Origin: Polynucleobacter necessarius
GTDB taxonomy: Bacteria > Pseudomonadota > Gammaproteobacteria > Burkholderiales > Burkholderiaceae
Direction of reading: 5' to 3'
Length of the DNA: 64,000 nt
Assembly: GCA_900095165.1 (NCBI GenBank)
Contig: LT606947.1
Coordinates: 1,364,001 to 1,428,000 of the forward strand
Below, piece after piece: positions 20,121 to 30,868 of the stretch; position 1 is the first letter of the stretch; every line of letters starts with the position of its first letter. Made by a program: the position numbers and the translations under genes. The notes beneath the pieces are model-generated. The model made no database searches. It was not told where the DNA came from and saw only the letters and a program-made list of their open reading frames with translations.

Positions 20121-21029
20121 ATGTCATACACACTCACCGGGAAACTCGTCGTTGCGATTTCATCGCGCGCACTATTTGATTTTGAAGAAGAGAATCGTAT
20201 TTTCGAATCTACTGATGACAGCGCTTACATGAAACTGCAATTAGAGCGCCTATCCAAAGCAGCTCAAACTGGCGTTGCATTTCCATTGGTAAAAAAGTTG
20301 CTCGCCTTTAATGAAGAAGGTGAACAACGCGTTGAAGTTGTTATCCTCTCTCGCAATGACCCGGTTAGCGGCTTACGCGTATTCCGCTCGGCCGAGCACC
20401 ATGGCCTGCATTTAGAGCGCGGTGTCTTTACTAGAGGGCGTCCACCCTATTACTACCTGCGCTCGCTACATGCCAACTTGTTTCTCTCGGCCAACGAAGA
20501 TGATGTACGTGCAACGATTGATGCAGGATTTCCTGCGGCGCGTGTATATCCAGAATCTAGCAAAACCGCGGAATCCCATCCAAATGAAATTCGCATCGCA
20601 TTTGACGGAGATGCCGTTCTTTTTTCTGATGAAGCAGAGCAAGTATTTCAGAGCGAAGGCTTAGTAGCTTTTGTGGATCATGAAAGCAAGAAAGCTGCGA
20701 TCCCTTTACCACCAGGTCCATTCAAGCCTCTACTAGAAGCACTACATCGTTTGCAACGTAGCACCAGCGAAAAAGGTATGCGCATTCGCACTGCCTTAGT
20801 TACCGCGCGCTCTGCACCTGCACATGAGCGCGCCATTCGCACATTGATGGCTTGGGGTATCGATGTTGATGAAGCTATGTTCCTCGGCGGACTCTCTAAG
20901 AGCGAGTTTCTGCGCGAGTTTGAGCCAGACTTTTTCTTTGATGACCAAACAGGTCACTGCCAATCCGCCGCATCAGTAGCTCCTACTGGTCACGTTGTAT
21001 CTGGCGTTTCTAATAAACCTAAAAGCTAA
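20121..21029 (+). CDS. 5'-nucleotidase family protein (PF06189-like)
   Basis: The 302-residue product resembles the cytosolic 5'-nucleotidase I family, HAD-like phosphatases acting on nucleoside monophosphates. FDGDAVLFSDEAE (near residue 157) carries the paired aspartates; FFFDDQTGHC near the C-terminus is the late HAD acidic motif. It begins 14 nt after ilvA and its TAA shares its last base with the ATG of queF, so ilvA, this gene and queF form one transcript. The substrate cannot be read from sequence. Confidence 0.85.
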   Translation: MSYTLTGKLVVAISSRALFDFEEENRIFESTDDSAYMKLQLERLSKAAQTGVAFPLVKKLLAFNEEGEQRVEVVILSRNDPVSGLRVFRSAEHHGLHLERGVFTRGRPPYYYLRSLHANLFLSANEDDVRATIDAGFPAARVYPESSKTAESHPNEIRIAFDGDAVLFSDEAEQVFQSEGLVAFVDHESKKAAIPLPPGPFKPLLEALHRLQRSTSEKGMRIRTALVTARSAPAHERAIRTLMAWGIDVDEAMFLGGLSKSEFLREFEPDFFFDDQTGHCQSAASVAPTGHVVSGVSNKPKS

Positions 21030-21826
21030 TGCCCACAATCCCGCTTGGCCAGGCAACGCAATATCCCGATCAATATGATCCGAGCCTACTCTTTCCCATT
21101 CCGCGTGCAGAAAATCGTCTCAAGCTAGATATCAAACCTAATCAAGCATTACCGTTTGTAGGCGTTGATATTTGGAATGTCTTTGAGCTTGGCTGGCTCA
21201 ATAAAAAAGGGAAGTCGAAAATTGCTTTGGCGGAGTTTCAGATACCGGCAGATTCGCCCAATATGATTGAATCCAAGTCATTCAAACTCTACCTGAACAG
21301 CCTCAATAGCGAACGTTTTGAAGATGAGGTAGAAGTGCGCGAAAGATTGATTGCAGATTTATCTGCAGTAGCAGGCAGCAAGATTGCCACCCGCATTAAC
21401 CCAACAGAAACGGTTGCCAAAAAAGGAATGCAGGAAATGAGTGGCGTTCTCATGGATCGTCTAAATATTGAGATCGATCCGAACTTACCTGCCGATCCCA
21501 GCTTGCTAGAAGTAAATGAATCTTTTGGGTCGGTCGAACAATGCTTGGTTTCCCATCTACTCAAATCGAATTGCCCAGTGACTGACCAGCCAGATTGGGC
21601 GAGCGTACAAATTCGCTATCAAGGTCGTCCAATTTTGGAAGAAGGCTTATTGCGTTACCTGATCGGATTCAGACAAAAAGGTGAGTTTCATGAACATTGT
21701 GTCGAAACTATCTTCTGCGACATCAAGCGTCAGTGCAAACCGGAAAAGCTCTCTGTCTATGCTCGCTACACACGGCGCGGTGGACTGGATATCAATCCTT
21801 TCCGCACCGATCACAATGCGCCCTGA
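21029..21826 (+). CDS. queF: NADPH-dependent 7-cyano-7-deazaguanine reductase, long form
   Basis: QueF reduces preQ0 to preQ1 for queuosine in tRNA. This 265-residue protein is the YqcD/E. coli-type tandem-domain form. It has the QueF motif ESKSFKLYLNSLN (near residue 82) and the nucleophile Cys182 in SNCPVTDQPDWASV, which forms the thioimide adduct. Its ATG overlaps the preceding stop in TAATG. There are no other queuosine genes in the window. Confidence 0.95.
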   Translation: MPTIPLGQATQYPDQYDPSLLFPIPRAENRLKLDIKPNQALPFVGVDIWNVFELGWLNKKGKSKIALAEFQIPADSPNMIESKSFKLYLNSLNSERFEDEVEVRERLIADLSAVAGSKIATRINPTETVAKKGMQEMSGVLMDRLNIEIDPNLPADPSLLEVNESFGSVEQCLVSHLLKSNCPVTDQPDWASVQIRYQGRPILEEGLLRYLIGFRQKGEFHEHCVETIFCDIKRQCKPEKLSVYARYTRRGGLDINPFRTDHNAP

Positions 21827-21856
21827 CCAGACAACACCCGCCACGCTAGGCAATAA

Positions 21857-23043
21857 CTAAGGCGCGAGTACCTGTTTTGATGGTGCTACGCTGGGGCCAT
21901 AGATTAACTCAATATTTTTTTGAATACTAGGCACTTGTGAGAAACAGCTTTTCACCAGGGCTGAGTTTTCGTACCAAGCTTCTCCATCCTTAGCTTCATC
22001 AACAAATGATTTCATGACGATGGCACTATCGACATCATCAAGCCCAGCAGCCTTCTGCCTTGGAAATCCGTTGCAGCAGACTTGGGGCAGAGCTATTTAA
22101 GATCTGCATAAAATTTTGGCCTGAGCCAGGCATTTGGAAATTCAAAATATATTCAGATGAAAGATTTTCTCGGGTTGCCAATCCTTCAATATTGGACACT
22201 GTTGGATAAAACACGCTGCGGAAAAACTGAAACTCCAACTTCACAGTAAATAGCAACTGCTTTTCTGATTTAGGATCTTTTTGTAATTGCAGAATTTGCT
22301 TATCAGTGAGGCTGCCAACACTTTGATCAGCTTTGTAAGCTAGGATCTCAACCGCTTGAACCATTTGCGCAATTCTGACCAGTTAAAGGTCACTGGGACT
22401 TTAGCATCAACCATTCCCTGCAAAAGACTATTGGCTTTCTTTTGGGTCTCACCCACCACCGAATTTCCAACTGTTGCTGAAATCCCGCCAATCGCAGCTG
22501 CTGAACCACTAGTTGCCACAATTGCAGCAGCCCCCAATAGCAATTTGGCAGACCCAATGAAATCCTGATTAGAGTCACTTGAACTTCTGACATTGAGCAC
22601 CAAAGAGAGTGCGCCTGGGTTAAAGATGGAATAAGTTCCGAGCACCGTCATGGGAACTATCGATAAAGGAGTCGTACTCAGTGACGCGCACTCAGAACCA
22701 CCCTCCCTGCCATCAAAGGTGGCGATCGGAATTTCTAACTTATCAAGCTTCCCCTTGAAACCCTGAGTAACAACCGATAACACGAGTTGCGTTTTATCGG
22801 ACCCCAAAAACTACGGCTAGCCATTTGCGTACAACTACTTACAGGAATCACTTCAGAGCTAATCGTGAGGTATCCATCATTACCTCGCCCATCATGCAAC
22901 CAATCAGGGGGATCCCCCTTAACAAAGGAGGGGTTCATATCCGGAAAGAAAAATGGGGCTGCAAAGGACGACTGAGGCAAAGCAGCAATACAAATGGCTA
23001 CAAATGCCAAAAGTGGAGATTTGATGATCCCTGGGAAACTCAT
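21857..23043 (-). pseudogene. Broken gene for a secreted protein of unknown function (three frame changes)
   Basis: A single ancestral reading frame of about 395 codons can be followed through three frame changes. Segment 1 (from 23043) starts with a signal peptide (LLAFVAICIAALPQSSFA) and runs to a homopolymer CCCCAAAAA on the plus strand near 22801-22809. Segment 2 continues to about 22365 and includes an alanine/glycine-rich hydrophobic stretch (LLLGAAAIVATSGSAAAIGG). Segment 3 runs to about 22055, and segment 4 (RQKAAGLDDVDSAIV onward) stops at 21857. Neighbouring genes are intact, so decay is more likely than poor sequence. I do not recognise the family. Confidence 0.75.
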
Positions 23044-23096
23044 GGGGACATTTTAAGGTGAAGATAGAGAATCAAGTATTTGCATGCAGCTGTATG

Positions 23097-23133
23097 AAAA
23101 AGAAAACCCCAGGAAGCACTGCTTGCTGGGGTT
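23097..23133 (-). terminator. Rho-independent terminator after ssb
   Basis: Minus strand: a 13-bp stem with one C-C mismatch (AACCCCAGCAAGC with GCTTCCTGGGGTT), 3-nt loop, then a T-rich run. It lies 37 bases past the ssb stop and separates ssb from the broken gene downstream. Confidence 0.85.
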
Positions 23134-23169
23134 GATCACTACGCAGTCAAAAGACTGCTTAAACACCAA

Positions 23170-23628
23170 TTAAAAAGGAATATCGTCATCCATTGCACCG
23201 AGGGATGCAGCATTTGAAGATGCTGGAGTAGAGTGCTCAGCTGGCTTTGAGCGGCTATAGCTTTCACCACCGCCATCACCACTGCCACCTACTGGCTTGC
23301 CACCAAGCATTTGCATTGTTTCTGCAACGATTTCAGTGGAATATTTTTCCTGGCCACTAGCATCGGTCCACTTGCGTGTACGTAAACGGCCCTCCACATA
23401 AACCTGTGAACCTTTTTTAAGATATTGACCAGCGATCTCTGCAAGCTTTCCAAAGAATGCAACGCGGTGCCATTCCGTGGTTTCTTTCATTTCGCCCGAC
23501 TGCTTATCTTTGTAACGATCTGATGTCGCTACTGAAATGTTTGTTACGGCGTCGCCGCTTGGCATGTAACGTGTTTCTGGGTCACGCCCTACGTTACCTA
23601 CGATGATGACCTTATTTACCGAAGCCAT
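23170..23628 (-). CDS. ssb: Single-stranded DNA-binding protein
   Basis: SSB coats single-stranded DNA in replication and repair and recruits partners through its C-terminal tip. The 152-residue product has the OB-fold (residues 1-112, [18 protein letters not shown] at the start, [12 protein letters not shown] near 79), a Gly/Ser-rich linker and the acidic tip MDDDIPF. It sits with uvrA on the far side of the MFS gene, a usual arrangement in this group. Confidence 0.97.
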   Translation of the reverse strand: MASVNKVIIVGNVGRDPETRYMPSGDAVTNISVATSDRYKDKQSGEMKETTEWHRVAFFGKLAEIAGQYLKKGSQVYVEGRLRTRKWTDASGQEKYSTEIVAETMQMLGGKPVGGSGDGGGESYSRSKPAEHSTPASSNAASLGAMDDDIPF

Positions 23629-23708
23629 GTTGTCTACCGAAGAAAAATACTGCTGTTATTACTACTAATAATAAACTATTCACTTAAATTAAACCAATGA
23701 AGCTAGGG

Positions 23709-24893
23709 TTATGTACTTGCTGCTACGTCCTTTGATTCTGAAGCCCTTGTTGGCATCGAACCCATCGACCAGGCAATTATAAGCCAGCACAAAAGTAGTG
23801 CCGCACCCATCACAAAGACCGATAAATCACTATGGCTATCCATCAAATAACCCCCGATGACAGCGCCCGTAAAGAGACCAATCGATTGAGTGGTGTTGTA
23901 AACGCCCAATGCAGTGCCTTTGGATTCTTTGGCAAAACGAGATACTAATGATGGTTGTAAGGCTTCAAGCAAGTTAAAGCCTACAAAGTAAATCAATAAA
24001 GCAATTGCAATAGATGTAATCGAAGCAGTATTTGTAAACAACACTTCGGCAATCAAAAGCAAAACAATGGCTACTAATAGGATTGCTCTTAGTTGTTGCT
24101 TCTTTTCACCAAAAATCAAAATCGGCGCCATCAAGAAAAAAGATAGCAAAACAACTGGGAGATAAACCTGCCAGTGGGATGCCAAAGGCAAGCCGGCTTG
24201 CACCAATAAACGCGGTACTACCAAAAACATTGCCACTTGGGTTGCATGCAATACAAACACGCCTGCATTGAGACGCATTAACTCAGGACGCAAAAACATC
24301 TCTTTCAAGCTCGCCTGTTGCAGCTTGGCTTCAGGCTTTGTGCTTGGCAGAACGTAGTAGGCGACAAACATCGCCCCGATGCCTAACACTGCCAGCACTA
24401 CAAAAATTCCACTTAAACTAATTAAGCGATAGATCGGCGCAGCAATCACAAGCGATAGTGCAAATGAAAGTGCAATGCTGCCACCCACTAAGGCCATGGC
24501 ACGAGTGCGAACCTGCTCACGCGTTAAATCAGCAACCCAGGCAGAGATCGCAGCTGAAACCGCACCGGCGCCCATTACCCCTCGACCAATAGCGATCCAG
24601 AGAAGATCGTCTTGGGCGGCGCAAACTAAGGCGCCCGCTACAAATAAAGAAAGCCCCCATAAAACGACTGGTTTTCGACCAATTCGGTCAGAAAGGCGAC
24701 CTAAGGGGATATAGAAGCAGGCCTGAACAATATTGAAGATTCCAAGGGTTATTCCAACCCAAAGGGCATGCTCACCACCAGGCAAGCCCCGTGCATGAAT
24801 GCTGAAGACCGGTAAAAGCAGGAATAGGCCCAGCATACGGAGGCCAAAGATGCCTGCTAAGGCCAGAGTGGAGCGAAGTTCAGAAGGATTCAT
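23709..24893 (-). CDS. MFS transporter (12-helix drug/sugar efflux type)
   Basis: A 394-residue inner-membrane protein with about twelve hydrophobic segments. The MFS loop-2 motif is GRLSDRIGRKPVV near residue 63, and a DRxGRR-like motif is weak in the second half. It belongs to the DHA1-like branch usually annotated as multidrug efflux; it is commonly found between uvrA and ssb in Burkholderiales. The substrate is unknown. It diverges from uvrA with 37 bp between the two start codons. Confidence 0.87.
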   Translation of the reverse strand: MNPSELRSTLALAGIFGLRMLGLFLLLPVFSIHARGLPGGEHALWVGITLGIFNIVQACFYIPLGRLSDRIGRKPVVLWGLSLFVAGALVCAAQDDLLWIAIGRGVMGAGAVSAAISAWVADLTREQVRTRAMALVGGSIALSFALSLVIAAPIYRLISLSGIFVVLAVLGIGAMFVAYYVLPSTKPEAKLQQASLKEMFLRPELMRLNAGVFVLHATQVAMFLVVPRLLVQAGLPLASHWQVYLPVVLLSFFLMAPILIFGEKKQQLRAILLVAIVLLLIAEVLFTNTASITSIAIALLIYFVGFNLLEALQPSLVSRFAKESKGTALGVYNTTQSIGLFTGAVIGGYLMDSHSDLSVFVMGAALLLCWLIIAWSMGSMPTRASESKDVAAST

Positions 24894-24930
24894 GGGAAAT
24901 GGCTATATTAACAAGTTACGCTAAAAAATC

Positions 24931-27819
24931 ATGAATAACGAAATTAAGATCCGCGGTGCGCGCACGCACAACCTCAAAAACATCAATCTAGATATCCCTA
25001 GAGAGAAATTGGTCGTTTTGACTGGCCTATCTGGTTCCGGCAAAAGCTCCTTGGCTTTTGACACCCTGTATGCCGAAGGTCAACGTCGCTATGTTGAGTC
25101 GCTATCTGCCTACGCACGTCAGTTTTTGCAGTTAATGGAAAAGCCTGACGTCGATACGATCGAAGGCCTCTCCTCTGCAATCTCGATTGAGCAAAAAGCG
25201 ACCAGCCACAACCCCCGATCAACCGTAGGTACGGTTACAGAAATTCATGATTACCTGCGTCTGCTATTTGCTCGCGCTGGAACACCGCATTGTCCAGAAC
25301 ATAATTTGCCGCTAGAAGCGCAAAGCGTTTCTCAAATGGTAGATACCGTTTTGGCTATGCCTGAAGATACGAAGCTCATGATCTTGGCTCCAGTAGTCAG
25401 CGAGCGTAAAGGTGAGTTCGTCGATTTATTCCAGGATCTGCAAGCACAAGGCTTTGTGCGCTTTCGTGTGCGCTCTGGTGGCGGAACAACCAATACTGCT
25501 AAGGCAGAGATCTTTGAAGTTGATCAACTGCCAGCGCTAAAGAAGAACGATAAACACTCGATTGAAGTCGTTGTCGATCGCATTAAAGTGCGCCCTGATA
25601 TTCAGCAACGTTTAGCAGAGTCCTTTGAGACTGCATTGCGCCTTGCTGATGGCAAAGCCATGATCGTCAATATGGACAACGGTAAGGAGATGATTTTCTC
25701 CAGCAAATTTGCTTGTCCAATTTGCTCCTATTCATTGCAAGAGCTGGAACCAAGACTCTTCTCATTTAATAACCCGATGGGTGCATGTCCATCCTGTGAT
25801 GGCTTAGGTCACCAATCTTTCTTTGATCCAAAACGGATTGTTGTTCACCCCGATTTATCGCTAGCATCTGGCGCCATCAAAGGCTGGGATCGTCGCAATC
25901 AGTTTTACTTCAAGCTTTTGCAGACCCTTGCAAAGCATGGTGGCTTTGATGTCGAGAAACCTTTTGAGACTCTCAACAAGAAACAACAAGATCTCATTTT
26001 GCTGGGCTCAGGCGATGTCACCATTCCATTTGAGTACATCAACGAGCGCGGCAAGAACAGTATTCGCGAGCATGCTTTTGAAGGCATTGTTGCCAACTTT
26101 GAGCGTCGCTATCGTGAAACCGACTCTGCAACAGTCAGAGAAGAGTTATCACGCTATCAAAATGTACAAACTTGTCCAGTATGTAGTGGCAGCCGTTTGC
26201 GTAAAGAAGCGCGTTTTGTCAAAGTAGGTGATGGCAAGCAATCACACGCTATTTATGAAATCAGCGCCCTGCCTTTAAAAGAGGCTAAAGAATATTTTGA
26301 GTCTTTAGAGCTCAAAGGCGCTAAACGAGAAATCGCCGACAAAATTGTGAAAGAGATTGGTTCACGTCTACGCTTCCTAAATGACGTGGGCTTGGACTAC
26401 CTCTCACTTGAGCGCAGTGCCGACACTCTCTCCGGTGGTGAAGCGCAGCGCATTCGCTTGGCCTCTCAGATTGGTTCGGGCCTAACTGGTGTTATGTATG
26501 TATTAGATGAACCATCAATTGGTTTACATCAACGTGATAACGATAGACTCATCGGCACCCTGAAGCATTTAAGGGATTTGGGTAACAGCGTACTAGTCGT
26601 TGAGCATGATGAAGATATGATTCGCGCCTCTGACTATGTCATTGACATTGGGCCTGGCGCTGGCGTACATGGCGGTGAAGTAGTGGCCGAAGGCACTCCC
26701 GCAGAAGTAGAGGCCAATCCAAAGTCCTTAACTGGCGCCTACTTATCTGGTCGCGAGTGGATCGCGGTTCCAGAAAAACGTATTCCAGTAAATGACAAGT
26801 TTTTAGAAATCATCGGTGCACGCGGCAACAACTTGCAATCCGTTCATGCCAAGATTCCGGTTGGCTTATTAACTTGCGTTACTGGCGTATCTGGCTCCGG
26901 CAAATCGACACTGATTAACGACACTCTGCACCATGCAGTTGCGCAGCATATCTACGGCTCTAATGCAGAACCTGCAGCGCATGATGCGATCAAGGGCTTA
27001 GAGAACTTTGACAAAGTCATCAGCGTCGACCAATCTCCAATTGGCAGAACACCTCGCTCTAACCCCGCCACTTACACTGGTTTATTTACGCCAATCAGAG
27101 AACTCTTTTGCGGCGTACCTGCTGCGCGCGAGCGTGGCTATGAAGCGGGACGTTTTTCTTTCAACGTCAAAGGTGGCCGTTGTGATGCCTGTGAGGGTGA
27201 TGGCGTTATTAAAGTAGAAATGCATTTCTTACCCGATATCTATGTGCCTTGTGACGTCTGTCACGGCAAACGCTATAACCGCGAAACTTTAGACATCCGC
27301 TACAAAGGCAAGAATATTCATGAAGTACTCTCGATGACTATCGAGCAAGCTCATGAGTTCTTTGAGGCGGTTCCGATCGTCAAACGCAAACTCAAGACTT
27401 TGCTGGATGTGGGTTTGGGCTACGTCAAGCTAGGTCAAAGCGCCGCTACTTTCTCTGGCGGTGAAGCGCAACGCGTAAAACTCTCGCTAGAACTTTCTAA
27501 ACGCGATACTGGTAGAACACTCTACATCTTGGATGAGCCAACTACAGGCTTACATTTCCATGACATTCAATTACTGCTAACCGTACTTCAGACCCTTAAG
27601 AAACAAGGTAATACGATTGTCATCATTGAGCACAATTTAGACGTGATCAAAACTGCCGATTGGATTATTGACTTGGGCCCTAAAGGTGGCGCTGGCGGTG
27701 GACAAATTATTGCTACTGGCACACCAGAAGAAGTTGCTAAGAACGAAGTGAGTTTTACCGGTCACTACTTAGCGCCACTGCTAGTTCGTAAACCAGCTCC
27801 TGCCAAAAAGAAAAAGTAA
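24931..27819 (+). CDS. uvrA: Excinuclease ABC subunit A
   Basis: UvrA finds DNA damage as a dimer and loads UvrB for nucleotide excision repair. The 962-residue protein contains two ABC ATPase halves: Walker [10 protein letters not shown] (near residue 31) and GVSGSGKST (near 650), signatures [12 protein letters not shown] and [13 protein letters not shown] first zinc module is [10 protein letters not shown] ... CPSC, a CPVCSGSR motif lies near residue 414, and the C-terminal zinc module is CDACEGDG ... CDVCHGKRY. All catalytic elements appear intact. Convergent with the KefB gene, 26 bp apart, with no clear terminator. Confidence 0.98.
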   Translation: MNNEIKIRGARTHNLKNINLDIPREKLVVLTGLSGSGKSSLAFDTLYAEGQRRYVESLSAYARQFLQLMEKPDVDTIEGLSSAISIEQKATSHNPRSTVGTVTEIHDYLRLLFARAGTPHCPEHNLPLEAQSVSQMVDTVLAMPEDTKLMILAPVVSERKGEFVDLFQDLQAQGFVRFRVRSGGGTTNTAKAEIFEVDQLPALKKNDKHSIEVVVDRIKVRPDIQQRLAESFETALRLADGKAMIVNMDNGKEMIFSSKFACPICSYSLQELEPRLFSFNNPMGACPSCDGLGHQSFFDPKRIVVHPDLSLASGAIKGWDRRNQFYFKLLQTLAKHGGFDVEKPFETLNKKQQDLILLGSGDVTIPFEYINERGKNSIREHAFEGIVANFERRYRETDSATVREELSRYQNVQTCPVCSGSRLRKEARFVKVGDGKQSHAIYEISALPLKEAKEYFESLELKGAKREIADKIVKEIGSRLRFLNDVGLDYLSLERSADTLSGGEAQRIRLASQIGSGLTGVMYVLDEPSIGLHQRDNDRLIGTLKHLRDLGNSVLVVEHDEDMIRASDYVIDIGPGAGVHGGEVVAEGTPAEVEANPKSLTGAYLSGREWIAVPEKRIPVNDKFLEIIGARGNNLQSVHAKIPVGLLTCVTGVSGSGKSTLINDTLHHAVAQHIYGSNAEPAAHDAIKGLENFDKVISVDQSPIGRTPRSNPATYTGLFTPIRELFCGVPAARERGYEAGRFSFNVKGGRCDACEGDGVIKVEMHFLPDIYVPCDVCHGKRYNRETLDIRYKGKNIHEVLSMTIEQAHEFFEAVPIVKRKLKTLLDVGLGYVKLGQSAATFSGGEAQRVKLSLELSKRDTGRTLYILDEPTTGLHFHDIQLLLTVLQTLKKQGNTIVIIEHNLDVIKTADWIIDLGPKGGAGGGQIIATGTPEEVAKNEVSFTGHYLAPLLVRKPAPAKKKK

Positions 27820-27845
27820 TTAAAAAATAAATCCGTTGAATTACA

Positions 27846-29828
27846 TCATCCGAGCAATTTAGATTCGGCTAAATCAGTCGCTTCTGAATTGCCTGAGAGC
27901 ACAAGAATGTCGTTCGCTTGTAAACGCAAGTCTGGGGTGAGTTCTAATTTAACATAGTCAGAACCACCTACTTTTCGTCTGACTGCTTGCACACTCACAC
28001 CTTCATTTTCAAGATGCAACTCTTCAAGAGCCTGCCCAATACTGGCTGACTCAGGCAGCAAAGTTACAGAGTGCAAACGCCACGACTCTTTGGAGTCCGC
28101 CTCATCAGCAACACCACGGAAGTAGCCACGCAGAAGGCTATAGCGAGCTTCACGTGCACTTGTAATGCGACGCACTACCTTGCGCATGGGTACGCCCATC
28201 ATCAACAAGACGTGTGAGGCCATCATGAGACTGCCTTCAATTAACTCTGGCACAACCTCAGTTGCACCGGCAGCTTGCAGCTTGGTTAAATCCGCATCAT
28301 CTTTTGTGCGCACTAATACCGTCATGCCAGGGCGAAGGTGTTCGACTTGATGCAACACCTTCAGGGTTGTCGGAGTATCCGCGTAAGTAATCACCACTGC
28401 CTTCGCTCTCGCTAAGCCTGCCGCAACTAAATAATTTTCTCGACTGGCATCGCCATAGACCACGTTATCTCCAGCGGCGGCAGCTTCTTTAACTCGGTCT
28501 GGATCCATGTCTAAAGCAATATAGGGAATTTTTTCTTGATCGAGCATGCGCGCCAAACTTTGACCTGAGCGACCAAACCCACAAATGACGACATGGTTTT
28601 CTGTACGAACACTTTTTGCGGCAACACGTGTCAGCGCCAACGATTGCAATAACCACTCATTACTGGAAAAGCGCATTGCAATACGATCGCTATACTGAAT
28701 CAAGAAAGGCGCGCCAAACATCGAGAGCAACATCGCCGCCAATACCGCTTGACTCAAAGCGGGGTTGATTAGATCCAAGCCATCGATTTGGTTTAAGAGA
28801 ACGAAACCGAATTCACCAGCCTGCGCTAAACATAAACCCGTCCGAATAGAGATGCCAGGACTTGAGCCAAACGCACGTGACAGCAAAGCAATCAAGCCAA
28901 ATTTGAAAATCAGAGGACCAATCAATAAGAGCAAGACCAGGATCCACTGCTGATAAATCACTTCGAAATCTAGCAGCATTCCAACGGTAATAAAGAAGAG
29001 GCCTAAGAGCACATCTCTAAAAGGCTTAACGTCTTCTTCCACTTGATGCCGATAAGGCGTCTCCGCAATCAACATGCCCGCCAAGAAAGCCCCGAGGGCG
29101 AGTGATAAGCCAAAGCGCTCAGTAAGACCTGCCATACCCAAAACAATGAGGAGCAGGTTGAGCATAAATAGCTCTTGAGAGCGTAACTTTGCAACCAAGC
29201 TAAACCAGCGACTCATTAAAGTTTGGCCGATCACAAAAATGAGAACGAGGGCTACCGTGATCTTGATCGATGCTGCAGTCAGCGCTAAAAATAGATCCCC
29301 TGGATTCTTGCCCAGCGAAGGCAACAAAATTAATAGGAATACAACTGCCAAATCCTGGAATAACAAAATACCGATGATGTTGCGACCATGCTCAGTTTCA
29401 ATTTCTGAGCGGTCTGAAATAAGTTTGGTGACGATAGCGGTTGAGGACATTGCCAGAGCACCCCCAAGGGCAATAGCCGCCTGCCAAGAAATGGGGTAAA
29501 TCCAATTCATCAGCAAGCTCGCGGGTACCGCCAGGAGCATGGTCAAAATAACCTGACTGCCACCCAAGCCAAATACGATGGTTCGCATGGCTCGCAGCTT
29601 ATGGAGATTGAATTCCAGGCCAATCGAGAACATCAAGAAAACGACGCCAAATTCAGCCAAATACTTGACTGTGGCTGAATCATTAGCCAAACCAAGGGCA
29701 TGCGGCCCAATAAGGACGCCGATGGCTAGATAGCCCAAAATAGGGGGTAGCCCAAAATAGCGGAAAATAACTACCCCGGCCACTCCGGAGGCCAGCAAGA
29801 TGAGAGTTAATTGAAGGACTGACGGCAT
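27846..29828 (-). CDS. KefB/KefC-type monovalent cation:proton antiporter (CPA2)
   Basis: The 660-residue product has an N-terminal Na+/H+-exchanger domain of about twelve helices (residues 1-380), an RCK/TrkA-N domain with the nucleotide-binding loop VVICGFGRSGQSLARML (near 405), and a TrkA-C domain at the end. Such proteins exchange K+ (or Na+) for protons under control of NAD(H)/glutathione adducts. YbaL-like and KefB-like members are hard to tell apart. It is divergent from kdsD with just 11 bp between the start codons, so each promoter must lie inside the other gene. Confidence 0.88.
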   Translation of the reverse strand: MPSVLQLTLILLASGVAGVVIFRYFGLPPILGYLAIGVLIGPHALGLANDSATVKYLAEFGVVFLMFSIGLEFNLHKLRAMRTIVFGLGGSQVILTMLLAVPASLLMNWIYPISWQAAIALGGALAMSSTAIVTKLISDRSEIETEHGRNIIGILLFQDLAVVFLLILLPSLGKNPGDLFLALTAASIKITVALVLIFVIGQTLMSRWFSLVAKLRSQELFMLNLLLIVLGMAGLTERFGLSLALGAFLAGMLIAETPYRHQVEEDVKPFRDVLLGLFFITVGMLLDFEVIYQQWILVLLLLIGPLIFKFGLIALLSRAFGSSPGISIRTGLCLAQAGEFGFVLLNQIDGLDLINPALSQAVLAAMLLSMFGAPFLIQYSDRIAMRFSSNEWLLQSLALTRVAAKSVRTENHVVICGFGRSGQSLARMLDQEKIPYIALDMDPDRVKEAAAAGDNVVYGDASRENYLVAAGLARAKAVVITYADTPTTLKVLHQVEHLRPGMTVLVRTKDDADLTKLQAAGATEVVPELIEGSLMMASHVLLMMGVPMRKVVRRITSAREARYSLLRGYFRGVADEADSKESWRLHSVTLLPESASIGQALEELHLENEGVSVQAVRRKVGGSDYVKLELTPDLRLQANDILVLSGNSEATDLAESKLLG

Positions 29829-29839
29829 ATACTCGCTCC

Positions 29840-30832
29840 ATGATAACTAAGACTCGTGACCGAACCCTAAAGCTTGCGCGTGACACCCTCACCATAGAGG
29901 CTGCTGCACTGCACACAATGTGCGATCGCCTTGAAGGCGCAAACGCGGATACCCTCGTTTTGGCAGTGGATTTATTGCACTCCTGCAAAGGCCGCATTGT
30001 TGTTTCCGGAATTGGTAAATCAGGGCATATTGCTCGCAAAATTGCAGCCACCTTTGCCTCTACGGGCTCACCAGCTTTTTTTGTCCACCCCGCTGAAGCC
30101 AGCCATGGTGACCTTGGAATGGTGACTCGTGATGATGTCTTTGTCGCGCTCTCCAATTCTGGTGAGACCGACGAGCTGCTCACTATCGTACCGATCGTTA
30201 AGCGTACGGGCGCAAAACTAATTGCCCTCACTGGCGCACCAAATTCTTCTTTAGCAAATTTGGCAGATGCCCATTTAGATACCAGCGTTGAAAAAGAAGC
30301 TTGCCCACTTAACTTAGCTCCAACCACGAGTACAACCGCAGCATTAGCTATGGGCGATGCCCTAGCGGTTGCTTTACTAGATGCTCGCGGCTTTCAGGCT
30401 GAAGATTTTCAACGTTCACACCCAGGCGGTCGCTTGGGTCGCAAACAACTCATGCATGTCAGCGAAGTCATGCGCAACTTTGATGAGACCCCTAAGATTG
30501 CAATCTCTGCCTCACTGCAAGATGCATTACTCGAAATGACTTCTAAGCGCATGGGCATGGTGGTTACTTTAGATAAGGCAAATAAAGTTGTCGGCATTTT
30601 TACTGATGGGGACTTACGTCGCCTATTAGAGAAGGGCGCCAATTTGGATGGCCTCACATTAGAAAAAGCTATTACCTCAGCACCGCGCACAATCCCTCCA
30701 GAGCTGTTGGCAGAAGAGGCTATTGAGATGATGGAAAAACATCGCATCAACCATTTAGTAGTAACCAACCCTAATGGCGCATTGCTGGGGGCACTTAACC
30801 TCCATGATTTATTTGCCGCCAAGGTTATTTAA
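29840..30832 (+). CDS. kdsD: D-arabinose-5-phosphate isomerase
   Basis: KdsD interconverts ribulose-5-phosphate and arabinose-5-phosphate, the first step towards Kdo for lipopolysaccharide. It has an SIS domain (residues 35-190, GIGKSGHIARKIAATFASTG near 57 and SNSGETDEL near 104), followed by two CBS domains (210-330). Length (330) matches the family. It heads a run of genes for Kdo synthesis and LPS transport. Confidence 0.96.
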   Translation: MITKTRDRTLKLARDTLTIEAAALHTMCDRLEGANADTLVLAVDLLHSCKGRIVVSGIGKSGHIARKIAATFASTGSPAFFVHPAEASHGDLGMVTRDDVFVALSNSGETDELLTIVPIVKRTGAKLIALTGAPNSSLANLADAHLDTSVEKEACPLNLAPTTSTTAALAMGDALAVALLDARGFQAEDFQRSHPGGRLGRKQLMHVSEVMRNFDETPKIAISASLQDALLEMTSKRMGMVVTLDKANKVVGIFTDGDLRRLLEKGANLDGLTLEKAITSAPRTIPPELLAEEAIEMMEKHRINHLVVTNPNGALLGALNLHDLFAAKVI

Positions 30833-30868
30833 GCCACCCATCTTTCAATAATTTATTTTCCTACTCAC

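Noticed and set aside
29683..30327. A 214-codon open frame on the minus strand across the kefB/kdsD start region
   Set aside because: It lies antisense to kdsD and overlaps kefB; its composition is that of a shadow frame and kdsD is a clear family member.
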